Source: an uncultured Prevotella sp. (GTDB lineage Bacteria > Bacteroidota > Bacteroidia > Bacteroidales > Bacteroidaceae). From it: a stretch of 46,042 bases of DNA. The notes below the pieces were generated by a model that saw only the letters and a program-made list of their open reading frames with translations, searched no databases and was not told where the DNA came from. The stretch spans positions 1 through 46,042 of the forward strand of contig UQHJ01000013.1 in NCBI GenBank assembly GCA_900540885.1, read 5' to 3'. The position numbers and the translations under genes are program-made. Shown piece after piece: positions 32,123-41,891 of this stretch (position 1 is the first letter of the stretch; each line of letters begins with the position of its first letter).

Positions 32123-33898
32123 TTATTCGCCGCGCTGAATGTAAGCAATGACGTCACCCTTATTGACGCGAGCGCCTTGCTTTGCATTGATTTCAACGAG
32201 CTTGCCACCTAAGGCAGCGGGGAGTTCAGTGATTTGGCCGTGCGTATTTTCAAGGTAGCAGAAGCGGTCGCCCTCGTTGTACTCTTTGCCAATGAATGGT
32301 TCGATAGCCTTAACGCATTCACCGTCACCGCCAATCTCCCAGAGAATCGTACCACTCTCAGGAGCTACAATGGCATCAGCTTTCGCATGCTTAAAGGCAG
32401 TAGCCTCCTCAATGCTCATGCCGCTAGCACCAGCCTTATCCTTAGCAGCTTGAAGGTCGGCTAAGAAACGCTTCTTTGCAGCACCGCTCTTGTAGTCGCG
32501 GTATTGTGTTTCGTGCATGGCAAACTCGAAGAGTTCTTCGTCGTCTTCGCCACGGTCCCAACCATTCTCTTCCATTTCCTTGATAAAGCGGTCAAGGTCG
32601 TCAGGATAGTAGCTTTGTGGGTCAGCATCGGTAAATTCGAAGCCCTTCTCCTTAGCCAACTCCTTAATTTCGGGAGCAACTTCACCAGGTAAACGACCAC
32701 TCTTACCCAAGATCATGCCCCAGATAGAGTTGTCCATCATTGAGTAGCGAGGTTTGCCCATTGACTCAGTGAGGAGGTTCATCAAGGCAATGTTCTTTAC
32801 GTATTGTGAGAACGGAGTAACCAAAGGAGGATAACCTACACGAGGCCATACGTAAGCAACTTCGTTAAAGAGCTTAACGAGCAGTTCGTCCTCAGAGAGT
32901 TCGGCTTCTCCCTTTGCCTTGCGATTGTTGTTGATAGCGCCCATTACGCCAGTAAGGTCAGCCATCATTGAACCCATCATACCGCCAGGAAGGCCGCAGC
33001 CTAAGAGGAGTGATGACATGAGCTTGTTAGCTGGATTCATGAAGTAGCCCAAGAAGTCGTCGATGAACTCTTGTGTGAGTTTACGTGCCTCCATGTAAGC
33101 GTCCATGTTGATCTCAGGCACGTCGAAGCCTGCATGCTTCAACATAGATTGTACAGAGATAACATCGGGGTGAACCTTACCCCATGACAAGGGTTCGATA
33201 GCGGTATCAATAACGTCGGCACCATTGCGGCAAACTTCCAAGATCGAAGCCATTGAAAGACCAGGACCAGAGTGGCCGTGGTATTCGATGATAACTTCGG
33301 GGTGCTTGTCCTTAATCATCTTGGTGAGTTGTCCCAACATGGCGGGCTGACCGATACCAGCCATATCCTTCAAGCAGATTTCGGGAGCACCGGCTTCGAT
33401 GAGTTGGTCAGCTATCTTTGCGTAGTATTCAGCGGTGTGAATAGGAGAGTTGGTGATGCAAAGGGTTGCCTGAGGAGTCATGCCTGCTTCAAGTGCATAC
33501 TTGATAGAAGGAATGATATTGCGAACGTCGTTCAAGCCGCAGAAAATACGGGTGATGTCAACGCCTTGAGCGTGCTTTACCTTGTACATCAACTTGCGTA
33601 CATCGGCAGGAACGGGGAACATACGCAATGCGTTCAAACCACGGTCGAGCATGTGTGTCTTGATGCCTACTTCGTTGAAAGGCTTTGTAAAGGCACGAAC
33701 GGCTTTATTAGGATTTTCGCCATAAAGGAGGTTAACCTGCTCAAAGGCACCACCATTCGTTTCAACGCGGGCGAAGCATCCCATCTTTATAATAACAGGT
33801 GCTATGCGTTCCAATTGGTCCTTACGTGGCTGAAACTTGCCACTGCTTTGGAACATGTCGCGATAGACAAGACTGAATTGTATCTTACGCTTTGTCAT
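32123..33898 (-). CDS. Oxaloacetate decarboxylase/pyruvate carboxylase-type carboxyltransferase subunit
   Basis: A 591-residue homolog of the carboxyltransferase alpha subunit (OadA/PycB). The TIM barrel keeps the metal and substrate residues: Arg13, Asp14 and Gln17 (YRDMFQS), Lys177 to be carbamylated (CLKDMAG) and His207/His209 (YHGHSGPG). The conserved domain with MSSLLLGCGLPGGMMGS and the helical middle follow. The C-terminal 75 residues have the biotin-carrier fold, but at the site of the usual EAMKM the text is ENTHG (550-554), so the biotinylated Lys is missing. The carboxyl carrier must therefore be another protein. The start is 33898; upstream residues are leader. It is monocistronic with its own terminator. 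Partners (beta subunit and biotin carrier) are not in this window. Confidence 0.9.
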   Translation of the reverse strand: MTKRKIQFSLVYRDMFQSSGKFQPRKDQLERIAPVIIKMGCFARVETNGGAFEQVNLLYGENPNKAVRAFTKPFNEVGIKTHMLDRGLNALRMFPVPADVRKLMYKVKHAQGVDITRIFCGLNDVRNIIPSIKYALEAGMTPQATLCITNSPIHTAEYYAKIADQLIEAGAPEICLKDMAGIGQPAMLGQLTKMIKDKHPEVIIEYHGHSGPGLSMASILEVCRNGADVIDTAIEPLSWGKVHPDVISVQSMLKHAGFDVPEINMDAYMEARKLTQEFIDDFLGYFMNPANKLMSSLLLGCGLPGGMMGSMMADLTGVMGAINNNRKAKGEAELSEDELLVKLFNEVAYVWPRVGYPPLVTPFSQYVKNIALMNLLTESMGKPRYSMMDNSIWGMILGKSGRLPGEVAPEIKELAKEKGFEFTDADPQSYYPDDLDRFIKEMEENGWDRGEDDEELFEFAMHETQYRDYKSGAAKKRFLADLQAAKDKAGASGMSIEEATAFKHAKADAIVAPESGTILWEIGGDGECVKAIEPFIGKEYNEGDRFCYLENTHGQITELPAALGGKLVEINAKQGARVNKGDVIAYIQRGE

Positions 33899-33957
33899 TG
33901 TATATAATAATGTGTTTGTACTTGTTGATTGCGCAAAATCGTTTGATTTGTGCGGTG

Positions 33958-33986
33958 CAAAAGTACAAAAAAACAATTGAAACAAA
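33958..33986 (-). promoter_or_regulatory. Possible promoter of the carboxyltransferase gene
   Basis: Minus strand TACTTTTG at 33958-33965, with a TTTG 17 bases upstream, shorter than the usual 19-21. The -7 box itself is a good match. Confidence 0.4.
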
Positions 33987-34040
33987 GAAAGATTGATGAA
34001 ACGTTTAATGATAAGTAAAATTTTTCTCAGTAAGATGAGG

Positions 34041-34305
34041 CCGATAAACTGCAATTTATCGGCCTAACGAGAATGAACATTAACGAATAATTAACAGAAA
34101 AATTAATGAAATAATTAATGTTCAATTAATGATAATTAATGTTCAAAACAACGCGCGAAGCGCGCCTAAACTTAAACGTTAACTATTTATGTTATGCGCT
34201 TCGCGCTTTGTTTTGAACATTAATTATCATTAATTGAACATTAATTATTCCATTAATTTTTTCGTTAATGTTCATTCTCGTTAGGCCGATAAATTGCAGT
34301 TTATC
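34041..34305. repeat. Family A large palindrome, copy 2
   Basis: About 265 bases with outer hairpin GATAAACTGCAATTTATC at each end and the GC-rich centre CAACGCGCGAAGCGC. It occupies most of the gap between the carboxyltransferase and tamB genes. Confidence 0.85.
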
Positions 34306-34315
34306 AAAATCAAAC

Positions 34316-34347
34316 TTTGAGTATTCAATATAAATTGCGTAAGTTTG
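34316..34347 (+). promoter_or_regulatory. Promoter of tamB
   Basis: TTTG, 20 bases, TAAGTTTG. It ends five bases before the ATG at 34353, implying a nearly leaderless mRNA, and it rules out the upstream TTG at 34317. Confidence 0.7.
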
Positions 34348-34352
34348 CAAGT

Positions 34353-37300
34353 ATGAAGAAACGTATCAAAAAAATAGCGCAGTGGGCAAGCATTATCGTC
34401 ATGACACCGATAATGCTTTTTCTGCTACTCGCTATACTCATTTATATTCCCCCAATTCAAAACTTTGCCGTTCATCGCGTGGCCGACTATCTGTCAGAAA
34501 ACATGGGTATTAACTTTAAGGTAGAAAAGGTAAGATTAGCCTTTCCCCTCGACCTCTCAGTACATCATGTGACAGCCACCGAACAGGGCGATACACTGCT
34601 CGATGCCCAAAGTATGCGTCTGAACGTGCAACTGCTTCCTTTATTTAAAGGGCAAGCCAATGTGGACGGAGTGGAACTCTACGGACTAAAACTTGACACC
34701 AAAAGCTACATTTCCGATACACACATTAAGGGAAGTGCAGACCACTTCACTGCTGCTACTCACGGCGTAGATTGGAAACGGGAGTTAGTAAACGTTGACC
34801 GCGCTCAATTACGCGGAGCCAACCTATTAGTAGAACTGAGTGATACCGCACAAAAAGACACCACCGAAAGCAAAGCCAAGTGGAACATTGCCGTTCACAA
34901 AGCTGAAATCGAACAAAGTCAAGTCCGTCTCGTCCTACCTGGCGATTCTATGCGCATTGCTGCCAACGTGGGACGACTATCGCTACGTGGAGGAAGTTTC
35001 GACACAGGACGCAACTATTATGCTGTGCAATCACTCTGCATTCAAAATACGGGCGCAAATTACGACATTCCTTACCTCAAACCCACAAAAGGCATCGACC
35101 CCAATCACATAGCCTTAACGGGACTTAACTTACAATTAGACACCCTCAGCTACAATGCGCAAGGTGTCTTACGTATGGGAGTGCGCTATTTGCAGCTTAA
35201 AGAGAAGTGCGGACTCATCGTCAATCGCCTCAGTGGAGGCGTTTATTTAGACTCCGTGCGTATGAACTTGCCCGCTCTCTGCTTACGTACCCCCTATTCA
35301 CGCATTGACGCTAATGTAGCCTTTGACTTCCGTTCCTTCACCGAAGGGAAAGGCGGCCACTGCCAAGCCATGATAGATGCCATTTTGGGACATCAAGACA
35401 TTGCTACATTAGCCACAGGCTACGTAGCTCCTTCCTATCTGCGATTAATTCCCGCCACACCTCTTATGCTCAAAGGAGAGGTAGACGGCAATATTGATCA
35501 CCTCCGTTTGAACAACCTCTACGTTGGGTGGAAAGGCATTGCACAACTCTCAACGCATGGCTACCTAAACTATGCGCTGAAGAACTGCCGCAACGGACGC
35601 TTTGACCTCAATTTGCAAACGCAGCATTTGGCCGTTTTGCGCAGCGTACTTCCCCACAATATTACACAGAGCATTAACGTCCCTAACGGACTAAGCGCAC
35701 AAGGGTGGGTTGCTTTCAAGGGCAATACGTACGATACCCACCTCACCGCACGCTGCGGCCAAGGTTCACTGATTGCAAAAGCACATTGTGAACTCAAACG
35801 CGAACAGTTCAACGTGGTAGCACAGGCCAACAACTTCCCCATCGCTCAAATTGTGAAAGGACAACCCATCGGGCCTTTTAGTGGAACGTTGCGCGCATCA
35901 GGCACAGGATTTGACGTACTCTCCCCCCATAGTTCTCTTACGGCCGAAGCACAGATAAATGGTCTAACTTATGACCATTATAACTTAAGTGGCATTCACT
36001 TAGCTGCCAACACACGCGGAGGACACGCCACAGCACAGTTTAAGGCCAATAATCCGCTTATTGAGGCTGAGGGACGATTGGAAGCATTGTTCCTAAAACA
36101 CGGATACGAGTTGGCCTTGCAAGCCTCCCTGCCCAATCTCGACTTCAAACGCTTAGGCATAGCAAAAGACACGCTATTCTTTGGCACAGACATCGACCTT
36201 AAAGCTACAGCCGACAAGTCGTTTAAGTATTACACCCTCGTAGGGGGCATTCGTCACAACCGCTTTACGACACCGCGCATGAGTAGCATGGCCAAGGACA
36301 TACTATTCGACCTTTCCTCGCAACGCGACACGACGACCGCTTTCATTTCGGCTGGCGACTTAACACTCAATTTGGGTTCGCGTCACGACTTCCCCTATTT
36401 AGCCAACCATTTCAGCCGCTTTGCTACGGAAGCAACGAAAGAAGTGCAAGCCTATAACATTGACCAAGAGAAGTTGAAAACCTACTTGCCTGCGATGTCG
36501 TTCTATCTCAACGCAGGGCGTGACAATCCGCTCTACAACATCGCGCGCATGAAGGGCTATTCCTTCAGTTCGGCTTACGTCAACCTCAACACCCACCCCT
36601 TACAAGGCATGAATGGTGAGGCCCGTATTGGGGCGCTAAACGTGGGAGCTTTATTGCTCGACACCATTGATACGCACATATTCCAGGACACCACTGGCAT
36701 ACAACTACGTGGATTGGTGAAGAATAATAAGAAGAATCCTAATCCACTTGAAGTGAAAACGAAGGCCTACTTAATGAAGTCAGGCGCTGGCATAGAACTC
36801 TCTTACTACGATAGTGAGGGCGAACGCGGTGTAGACTTAGGATTACAAGCGGAACTGCAAGCTGGCGGCATTAACCTCCGCCTCTATCCTGAGAATCCCG
36901 TATTGGCTTACCGCAACTTTACGGTCAATCAGAATAACTACATCTTCTTGGGCAACGACCACACGATACGAGCCGACCTCGACCTCTTGGCCGATGACGG
37001 CACAGGACTCAAGATATATGGCGAGCCAAAGGACTCTACCAATGACATTACAGTCAGTGTTAATCAAGTCAACTTAGGCGAACTTTCAATGGTGTTACCC
37101 TATATGCCCAAACTGAGTGGTATGCTCAGCGGCGACATTCACGTTACCGACGATTGGCAGCATCGGCAATTCTCGGCCATGGCTTCCTTAGCTGCCGACA
37201 ACTTTAAGTATGAAGATATGCCTTTGGGCAATGTAGGCATTGATGCTATTTACCTACCTAAAGCGGGAGGTGAACACCATGCTTCTGCCTTTATCAGTTC

Positions 37301-38921
37301 TAACGGAGAAGAGGTATTAGCCTGCAATGGTACTTACTTCGACCGCAATGGCGGAACCTTTGAGGGTGATGCTCAATTACACGACTTCCCACTACAGATG
37401 CTCAATGGTTTCATGGCAGGCACAGACGTAGCTTTGAAGGGCATTGCAGGGGGCAACCTTGAAGTAAAGGGCGATTTGAGTCATCCTATCGTAAATGGTA
37501 CCCTTGACCTTGACTCGGCTCACATCTACTCTGACGTGTATGGCTTCGATTTCCGCACCGACGAACAAGCTGTCGAAATTAAAGATAGCCGCCTTTACTT
37601 CAACGACTACAACCTTTACTCTACGGGCAAGAATCCACTCGTACTAAATGGTACGTTCGATATGTCGGACTTCGACCGCATGCGCATGGATTTCACCATG
37701 AAGGCCAATAACTTTGAACTCATCAATACGCGTAAGAAAGTGCAGTCGATGGTCTTTGGTAAGGTGTATGCCAACTATCTTGGTACACTCAAGGGGACGA
37801 CGAGTAATCTGTCGCTACGTGGCAAACTTGAAGTGTTAGATCGCACGGACGTTACCTATATATTAAAGAATTCTCCTCTATCGGTTGACGACCGTCTACA
37901 CGACTTGGTACAGTTCACCAACTTTAATGACACGACGCGAGTGGAGGAGAAGAAGGCACTGAATGAAAGTGGTATTGACCTCACGCTCGGCATTTCGATA
38001 AGCGATGCAGCCATCTTCCACTGCAATCTGAGTGAAGACGGACAAAGCTACGTCAACCTTGAGGGCGGTGGCGACCTTACCTTCCGCATGACGCAACAGG
38101 GCGATATGCGTATGACGGGACGCTTCACCACCAACAGTGGTGAAATGAAGTATCAATTACCCGTCATTCCGCTCAAAACGTTTCAATTGGTACAAGGCTC
38201 GTACGTAGAGTTTACGGGCGACGTAATGAATCCCACACTCAGTATTGCTGCTAAAGAGCGCACCAAGGCCGTTGTGACTGAAAACGATCAACAGCGCTCC
38301 GTCGCTTTTGATGTGGGTGTAAAGCTCTCGCAGCCCCTTAATGAAATGGGCTTGGAATTTACAATTGAAGCCCCTGAGGACCTTAACATTCAAAATCAGT
38401 TGGCTTCGATGTCGGCTGATCAACGTGGCAAGGCTGCCGTAACGATGATGGCTACAGGCATGTATATGACGGATGAAACCATGCTTTCGGGTTCGGGCTT
38501 TAAGGCCAATAATGCCTTGAATGCTTTCTTACAAAGTGAAATCCAAAATATTGCGGGGTCAGCTCTAAAATCTATCGACATCAACTTAGGCGTAGAAAGT
38601 GGTACCTCTCAGATGGGTACTTCTACGACTGATTACTCCTTCCAATTTGCCAAACGCTTTTGGGGCAATCGCATCAGTGTGATTATTGGTGGCAAGGTGT
38701 CGACAGGTGCTGATGCTACCAATAGCGCCGAAAGTTTTATCAACAACGTTTCGGTGGAATATCGATTGGATCAAGGGGCAACGCGCTATGTCAAAGTGTT
38801 CTACGATCGCGACTCGCAGGACCCCCTCGAAGGTCAACTCACCAAGACTGGCGCCGGACTTGTCCTACGCCGCAAGACTGACCGATTGGGCGAACTCTTT
38901 ATCTTTAAAAAGAAAAAGTAG
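34353..38921 (+). CDS. tamB: TamB-like translocation/assembly protein
   Basis: A 1522-residue AsmA/TamB-type protein. One N-terminal transmembrane helix (WASIIVMTPIMLFLLLAILI, about 12-31) anchors it in the inner membrane. The first region resembles AsmA (VEKVRLAFPLDLSVHHVTAT). The rest is a very long beta-rich repeat expected to form a hydrophobic groove across the periplasm. The C-terminal TamB domain is visible from about residue 1230 (TMKANNFELINTRKKVQSM, GKVYANYLGTLKGTTSNLSL, then TNSGEMKYQLPVIPLKTFQLV and GSYVEFTGDVMNPTLSI). It works with the outer-membrane TamL encoded next; the family is implicated in outer-membrane protein insertion and lipid transport. The start is set by the promoter. 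Confidence 0.93.
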   Translation: MKKRIKKIAQWASIIVMTPIMLFLLLAILIYIPPIQNFAVHRVADYLSENMGINFKVEKVRLAFPLDLSVHHVTATEQGDTLLDAQSMRLNVQLLPLFKGQANVDGVELYGLKLDTKSYISDTHIKGSADHFTAATHGVDWKRELVNVDRAQLRGANLLVELSDTAQKDTTESKAKWNIAVHKAEIEQSQVRLVLPGDSMRIAANVGRLSLRGGSFDTGRNYYAVQSLCIQNTGANYDIPYLKPTKGIDPNHIALTGLNLQLDTLSYNAQGVLRMGVRYLQLKEKCGLIVNRLSGGVYLDSVRMNLPALCLRTPYSRIDANVAFDFRSFTEGKGGHCQAMIDAILGHQDIATLATGYVAPSYLRLIPATPLMLKGEVDGNIDHLRLNNLYVGWKGIAQLSTHGYLNYALKNCRNGRFDLNLQTQHLAVLRSVLPHNITQSINVPNGLSAQGWVAFKGNTYDTHLTARCGQGSLIAKAHCELKREQFNVVAQANNFPIAQIVKGQPIGPFSGTLRASGTGFDVLSPHSSLTAEAQINGLTYDHYNLSGIHLAANTRGGHATAQFKANNPLIEAEGRLEALFLKHGYELALQASLPNLDFKRLGIAKDTLFFGTDIDLKATADKSFKYYTLVGGIRHNRFTTPRMSSMAKDILFDLSSQRDTTTAFISAGDLTLNLGSRHDFPYLANHFSRFATEATKEVQAYNIDQEKLKTYLPAMSFYLNAGRDNPLYNIARMKGYSFSSAYVNLNTHPLQGMNGEARIGALNVGALLLDTIDTHIFQDTTGIQLRGLVKNNKKNPNPLEVKTKAYLMKSGAGIELSYYDSEGERGVDLGLQAELQAGGINLRLYPENPVLAYRNFTVNQNNYIFLGNDHTIRADLDLLADDGTGLKIYGEPKDSTNDITVSVNQVNLGELSMVLPYMPKLSGMLSGDIHVTDDWQHRQFSAMASLAADNFKYEDMPLGNVGIDAIYLPKAGGEHHASAFISSNGEEVLACNGTYFDRNGGTFEGDAQLHDFPLQMLNGFMAGTDVALKGIAGGNLEVKGDLSHPIVNGTLDLDSAHIYSDVYGFDFRTDEQAVEIKDSRLYFNDYNLYSTGKNPLVLNGTFDMSDFDRMRMDFTMKANNFELINTRKKVQSMVFGKVYANYLGTLKGTTSNLSLRGKLEVLDRTDVTYILKNSPLSVDDRLHDLVQFTNFNDTTRVEEKKALNESGIDLTLGISISDAAIFHCNLSEDGQSYVNLEGGGDLTFRMTQQGDMRMTGRFTTNSGEMKYQLPVIPLKTFQLVQGSYVEFTGDVMNPTLSIAAKERTKAVVTENDQQRSVAFDVGVKLSQPLNEMGLEFTIEAPEDLNIQNQLASMSADQRGKAAVTMMATGMYMTDETMLSGSGFKANNALNAFLQSEIQNIAGSALKSIDINLGVESGTSQMGTSTTDYSFQFAKRFWGNRISVIIGGKVSTGADATNSAESFINNVSVEYRLDQGATRYVKVFYDRDSQDPLEGQLTKTGAGLVLRRKTDRLGELFIFKKKK

Positions 38922-38991
38922 GGAATGATTGGTAAATGTGCGAATGTGCAAATGTGCGAATGGTTACCTTTATGCACTCAGTTCCTTGTTC

Positions 38992-39092
38992 AGTAATGTT
39001 AAAAAATAACTTGTGCAATTTTCTGAAAGTTTCATTGGGCTTTCAGCCCGTCCTAGCTGATTTTTCTACAAGTTATTTTTTTGAACATTACT
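38992..39092. repeat. Family D inverted-repeat element, copy 3 (101 bp)
   Basis: The ends AGTAATGTTAAAAAATAACT and AAGTTATTTTTTTGAACATT frame CTTGTGCA/CTACAAG arms that differ from the CTTCCGCA/TGCGGAAG of copies 1 and 2 but still pair. Just before it, at 38934-38968, the 8-base unit AATGTGCG is repeated three times. Confidence 0.75.
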
Positions 39093-39125
39093 TAATACTT
39101 AACACTTGATTCTGCGATTAATACA

Positions 39126-41600
39126 ATGAACAAATTTCTGTTATTTCTGTTCGCTTTACTATTAGCTGCTGCGTGTTCGACGACACGCTCGCTGCCAGAA
39201 AACGAACAACTCTATACGGGCATTAGCAAAATCACCTACGCTGACGACCCCTCTGTATTGCGTCGCAAAGGACGCGATTCGGTGGGGGTAATCACGGCTG
39301 TGGCCAATGCTGTCAATAAGTGGAGTAGTGTGATTGAGGGAAAAAGCACACTGCAACTTGACTCTTTGCTGACGAAGAATAAAAAAAACTTGACCAAAGA
39401 AGAGCGAAAAGCCATTAAGGCCTCACAAGCGAAAACGGAAGCGGACTTTGCTACAGCTAAGGAGGAAGTAGAGGCCGTATTGGCTTATCCTCCCAACAAT
39501 GCCATCTTCGGTTCGTCTTCCATGAGCTGGCCTTGGCAGATTGGACTTTGGGTGCATAACGGACTTTACGATGCGAAGGGGGCTATTGGCAAGTGGATAT
39601 TCAAGACATTTGGTACAGAACCCGTACTCATTAGCCAAGTGAGTCCAGAGATGCGTGCTAAAGTGGCCACCAATACGCTCCATAACTATGGTTACTTTCA
39701 CGGCAAGGTGGACTATAACGTGGTCAGCGAGAAGAACCCCAAGAAGGCCAAAGTGGCCTACAATGTGCGAGCTGGACAATTGTATCGACTCGATTCGATT
39801 GCTTATCTGGGCTATCCAGTACCAATGGATAGTATTCTACGCCAACATCAAGCAGAGCGTTTGCTCAAACGAGGTGATGCCTTTAGTGTAGTCAACCTGT
39901 CGAACGAACAGTCGCGTATCGAAACGTTGATGCGCAACAATGGCTATTACTTTTACAATGCTAATTATACCACCTATCGTGCTGACACGATTCAGCACAA
40001 GAACTATGTGCAACTGCAAGTTATCCCCGTTGACAATCGTCCCGTAAAAGCTGACCACCCTTGGTATATCGGTCACACTTTCATTAATGTACGCAATCGC
40101 GACAACGAACCGCTTGATTCGACCTCGGTACGTCGTAACTACACCTATAGCTTTGCTGGTAAAAAGATGCCCTTGCGTGCCAATATATGGCGTCACGCTA
40201 TCGCTCATCGCAAGGGCGAACGCTACACCCAAGAGGACCAAATGATGACCAGCACAAAGTTAGGGCAACTGGGGGTATTGAGTCAGGTGGACGTTAATTA
40301 CGTGCCGCGCGACACTTCAGCCACGTGCGATACACTTGATGTGGTCGTTTCGGCCGTAATGGATAAGCTCTATGACTCCACCTTTGAAATGAATGCAACC
40401 ATGAAGAGCAATCAGCAGGTGGGGCCAGGTATCTCATATGAACTCGCCAAGCGTAATGCTTTCCGAGGAGCTGAAAAGGTGTCATTTAAGATATTCGGTT
40501 CGTATGAATGGCAAACAGGACGCAACACCAACGGCCGCAACTCGTTACTCAACTCTTACGAGCTTGGCACGCAGTTGGCCTTTAAGTTCCCACGTTTTGT
40601 TTTTCCCGGGATAAGTCGCAGAGGGGTGCGTTTCCCTTCTTCCACACAATTTGCATTAGATGCGGATTGGAAGAATCGTTCTAAGTTCTTCAACATGGTG
40701 AGTTTCGGTATTAGTGCCAACTACCATTGGTACAAGCGCACTACAGCTCAGCATGATTTAACGCTATTCAGCCTCGATTTTGACCGCCTGAATCATACGA
40801 CACACATCTTCGACTCTATCATGACGGCCAACCCCGCCCTTTACGTTTCGATGCGCAATCAATTTGTGCCTTCGTTGTCGTACACTTTTACTTATCAAAG
40901 CGCGGTGAGTAGCAATAATCCTTGGTGGGTGCAGTTGTCGATGAAGGAGGCTGGCAACATCACTTCGGCCATTTATGCCGTTGCTGGTCAGAAGTTGACC
41001 AAACGCAATAAAAATCTCTTCGGCAATCCTTTTGCACAATATCTCAAACTGACTGCTGAGGCGCATAAACTATTTAAGTTGACACCCAATATCAACATTG
41101 CAACGCGCCTATTTGGTGGTGTGATTTATAGTTATGGCAATAGCGAAGCGGCCCCTTACTCGGATCAATTCTATGTAGGCGGTGCCAATAGTATTCGTGC
41201 CTTTACGGTGCGTTCGTTAGGTCCTGGTGCTTATCGTCCTAAGAATAGCAAGTACTCTTACATGGACCAAACGGGTGATGTTAAGTTGGAGGCGAATGCT
41301 GAACTTCGCGCTCGCCTCGTTGGCGACCTGCACGGTGCTATCTTTTTAGATGCGGGCAATGTGTGGACGCTTCGTCATGATGCAAAGCGCCCTGGCGCAC
41401 AACTTACCGCTTCTACACTCAAGAACATCGCCCTTGGCACGGGTGTTGGATTACGCTATGACCTCGATTTCTTGGTCATTCGCTTTGATGTTGGTATCGG
41501 CTTACATGCTCCCTATGCTACCTCTAAGTCTGGCTTTTATAACATCGAACGTTTTAAAGACGGACTCGGCCTACACTTTGCTATTGGGTATCCTTTCTGA
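39126..41600 (+). CDS. tamL: TamL, BamA/TamA-family outer-membrane lipoprotein
   Basis: An 824-residue Omp85-family protein, the Bacteroidota TamA counterpart, which unlike proteobacterial TamA carries a lipobox (LLLAAAC, Cys17). POTRA-like domains occupy roughly 170-440 (TNTLHNYGYFHGKVDYNVVS, AGQLYRLDSIAYLGYPVP, LMRNNGYYFYNANY). The rest is a 16-strand barrel with the family's late motifs PYSDQFYVGGANSIRAFTVR near 675 and the terminal LHFAIGYPF ending in Phe. It pairs with TamB for envelope assembly. The intergenic family D element separates the two but no terminator-like T-run follows, so co-transcription is possible. Its stop is followed within a few bases by family A copy 3. Confidence 0.93.
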   Translation: MNKFLLFLFALLLAAACSTTRSLPENEQLYTGISKITYADDPSVLRRKGRDSVGVITAVANAVNKWSSVIEGKSTLQLDSLLTKNKKNLTKEERKAIKASQAKTEADFATAKEEVEAVLAYPPNNAIFGSSSMSWPWQIGLWVHNGLYDAKGAIGKWIFKTFGTEPVLISQVSPEMRAKVATNTLHNYGYFHGKVDYNVVSEKNPKKAKVAYNVRAGQLYRLDSIAYLGYPVPMDSILRQHQAERLLKRGDAFSVVNLSNEQSRIETLMRNNGYYFYNANYTTYRADTIQHKNYVQLQVIPVDNRPVKADHPWYIGHTFINVRNRDNEPLDSTSVRRNYTYSFAGKKMPLRANIWRHAIAHRKGERYTQEDQMMTSTKLGQLGVLSQVDVNYVPRDTSATCDTLDVVVSAVMDKLYDSTFEMNATMKSNQQVGPGISYELAKRNAFRGAEKVSFKIFGSYEWQTGRNTNGRNSLLNSYELGTQLAFKFPRFVFPGISRRGVRFPSSTQFALDADWKNRSKFFNMVSFGISANYHWYKRTTAQHDLTLFSLDFDRLNHTTHIFDSIMTANPALYVSMRNQFVPSLSYTFTYQSAVSSNNPWWVQLSMKEAGNITSAIYAVAGQKLTKRNKNLFGNPFAQYLKLTAEAHKLFKLTPNINIATRLFGGVIYSYGNSEAAPYSDQFYVGGANSIRAFTVRSLGPGAYRPKNSKYSYMDQTGDVKLEANAELRARLVGDLHGAIFLDAGNVWTLRHDAKRPGAQLTASTLKNIALGTGVGLRYDLDFLVIRFDVGIGLHAPYATSKSGFYNIERFKDGLGLHFAIGYPF

Positions 41601-41603
41601 TAG

Positions 41604-41865
41604 ATAAACTGCAATTTATCGGCCTAACGAGAATGAACATTAACGAATAATTGACGAAAAAAAATTAATGAAATAATTAATGTTCAATTAATGATAATTA
41701 ATGTTCAAAACAACGCGCGAAGCGCGCCTAATTTTAAACGTTAACTATTTATGTTATGCGCTTCGCGCTTTGTCTTGAACATTAATTATCATTAATTGAA
41801 CATTAATTATTTCATTAATTTTTTCGTTAATGTTCATTCTCGTTAGGCAGACAAATTACAGTTTG
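41604..41865. repeat. Family A large palindrome, copy 3
   Basis: About 262 bases, closely resembling copy 2, with ends GATAAACTGCAATTTATC and ACAAATTACAGTTTG. Three bases separate it from the tamL stop. Confidence 0.85.
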
Positions 41866-41891
41866 CTGAAAAAATAAAAACTGCGTTTTTC

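Noticed and set aside
33899..34054. N-terminal hydrophobic extension of the carboxyltransferase
   Set aside because: The extension crosses the likely promoter, and the enzyme is cytoplasmic; homologs begin near MTKRKIQFSLVYRDM.
34317..34352. TTG start for tamB at 34317
   Set aside because: It falls within the promoter's -33 box. MKKRIKKIAQW at 34353 gives a normal signal-anchor start.
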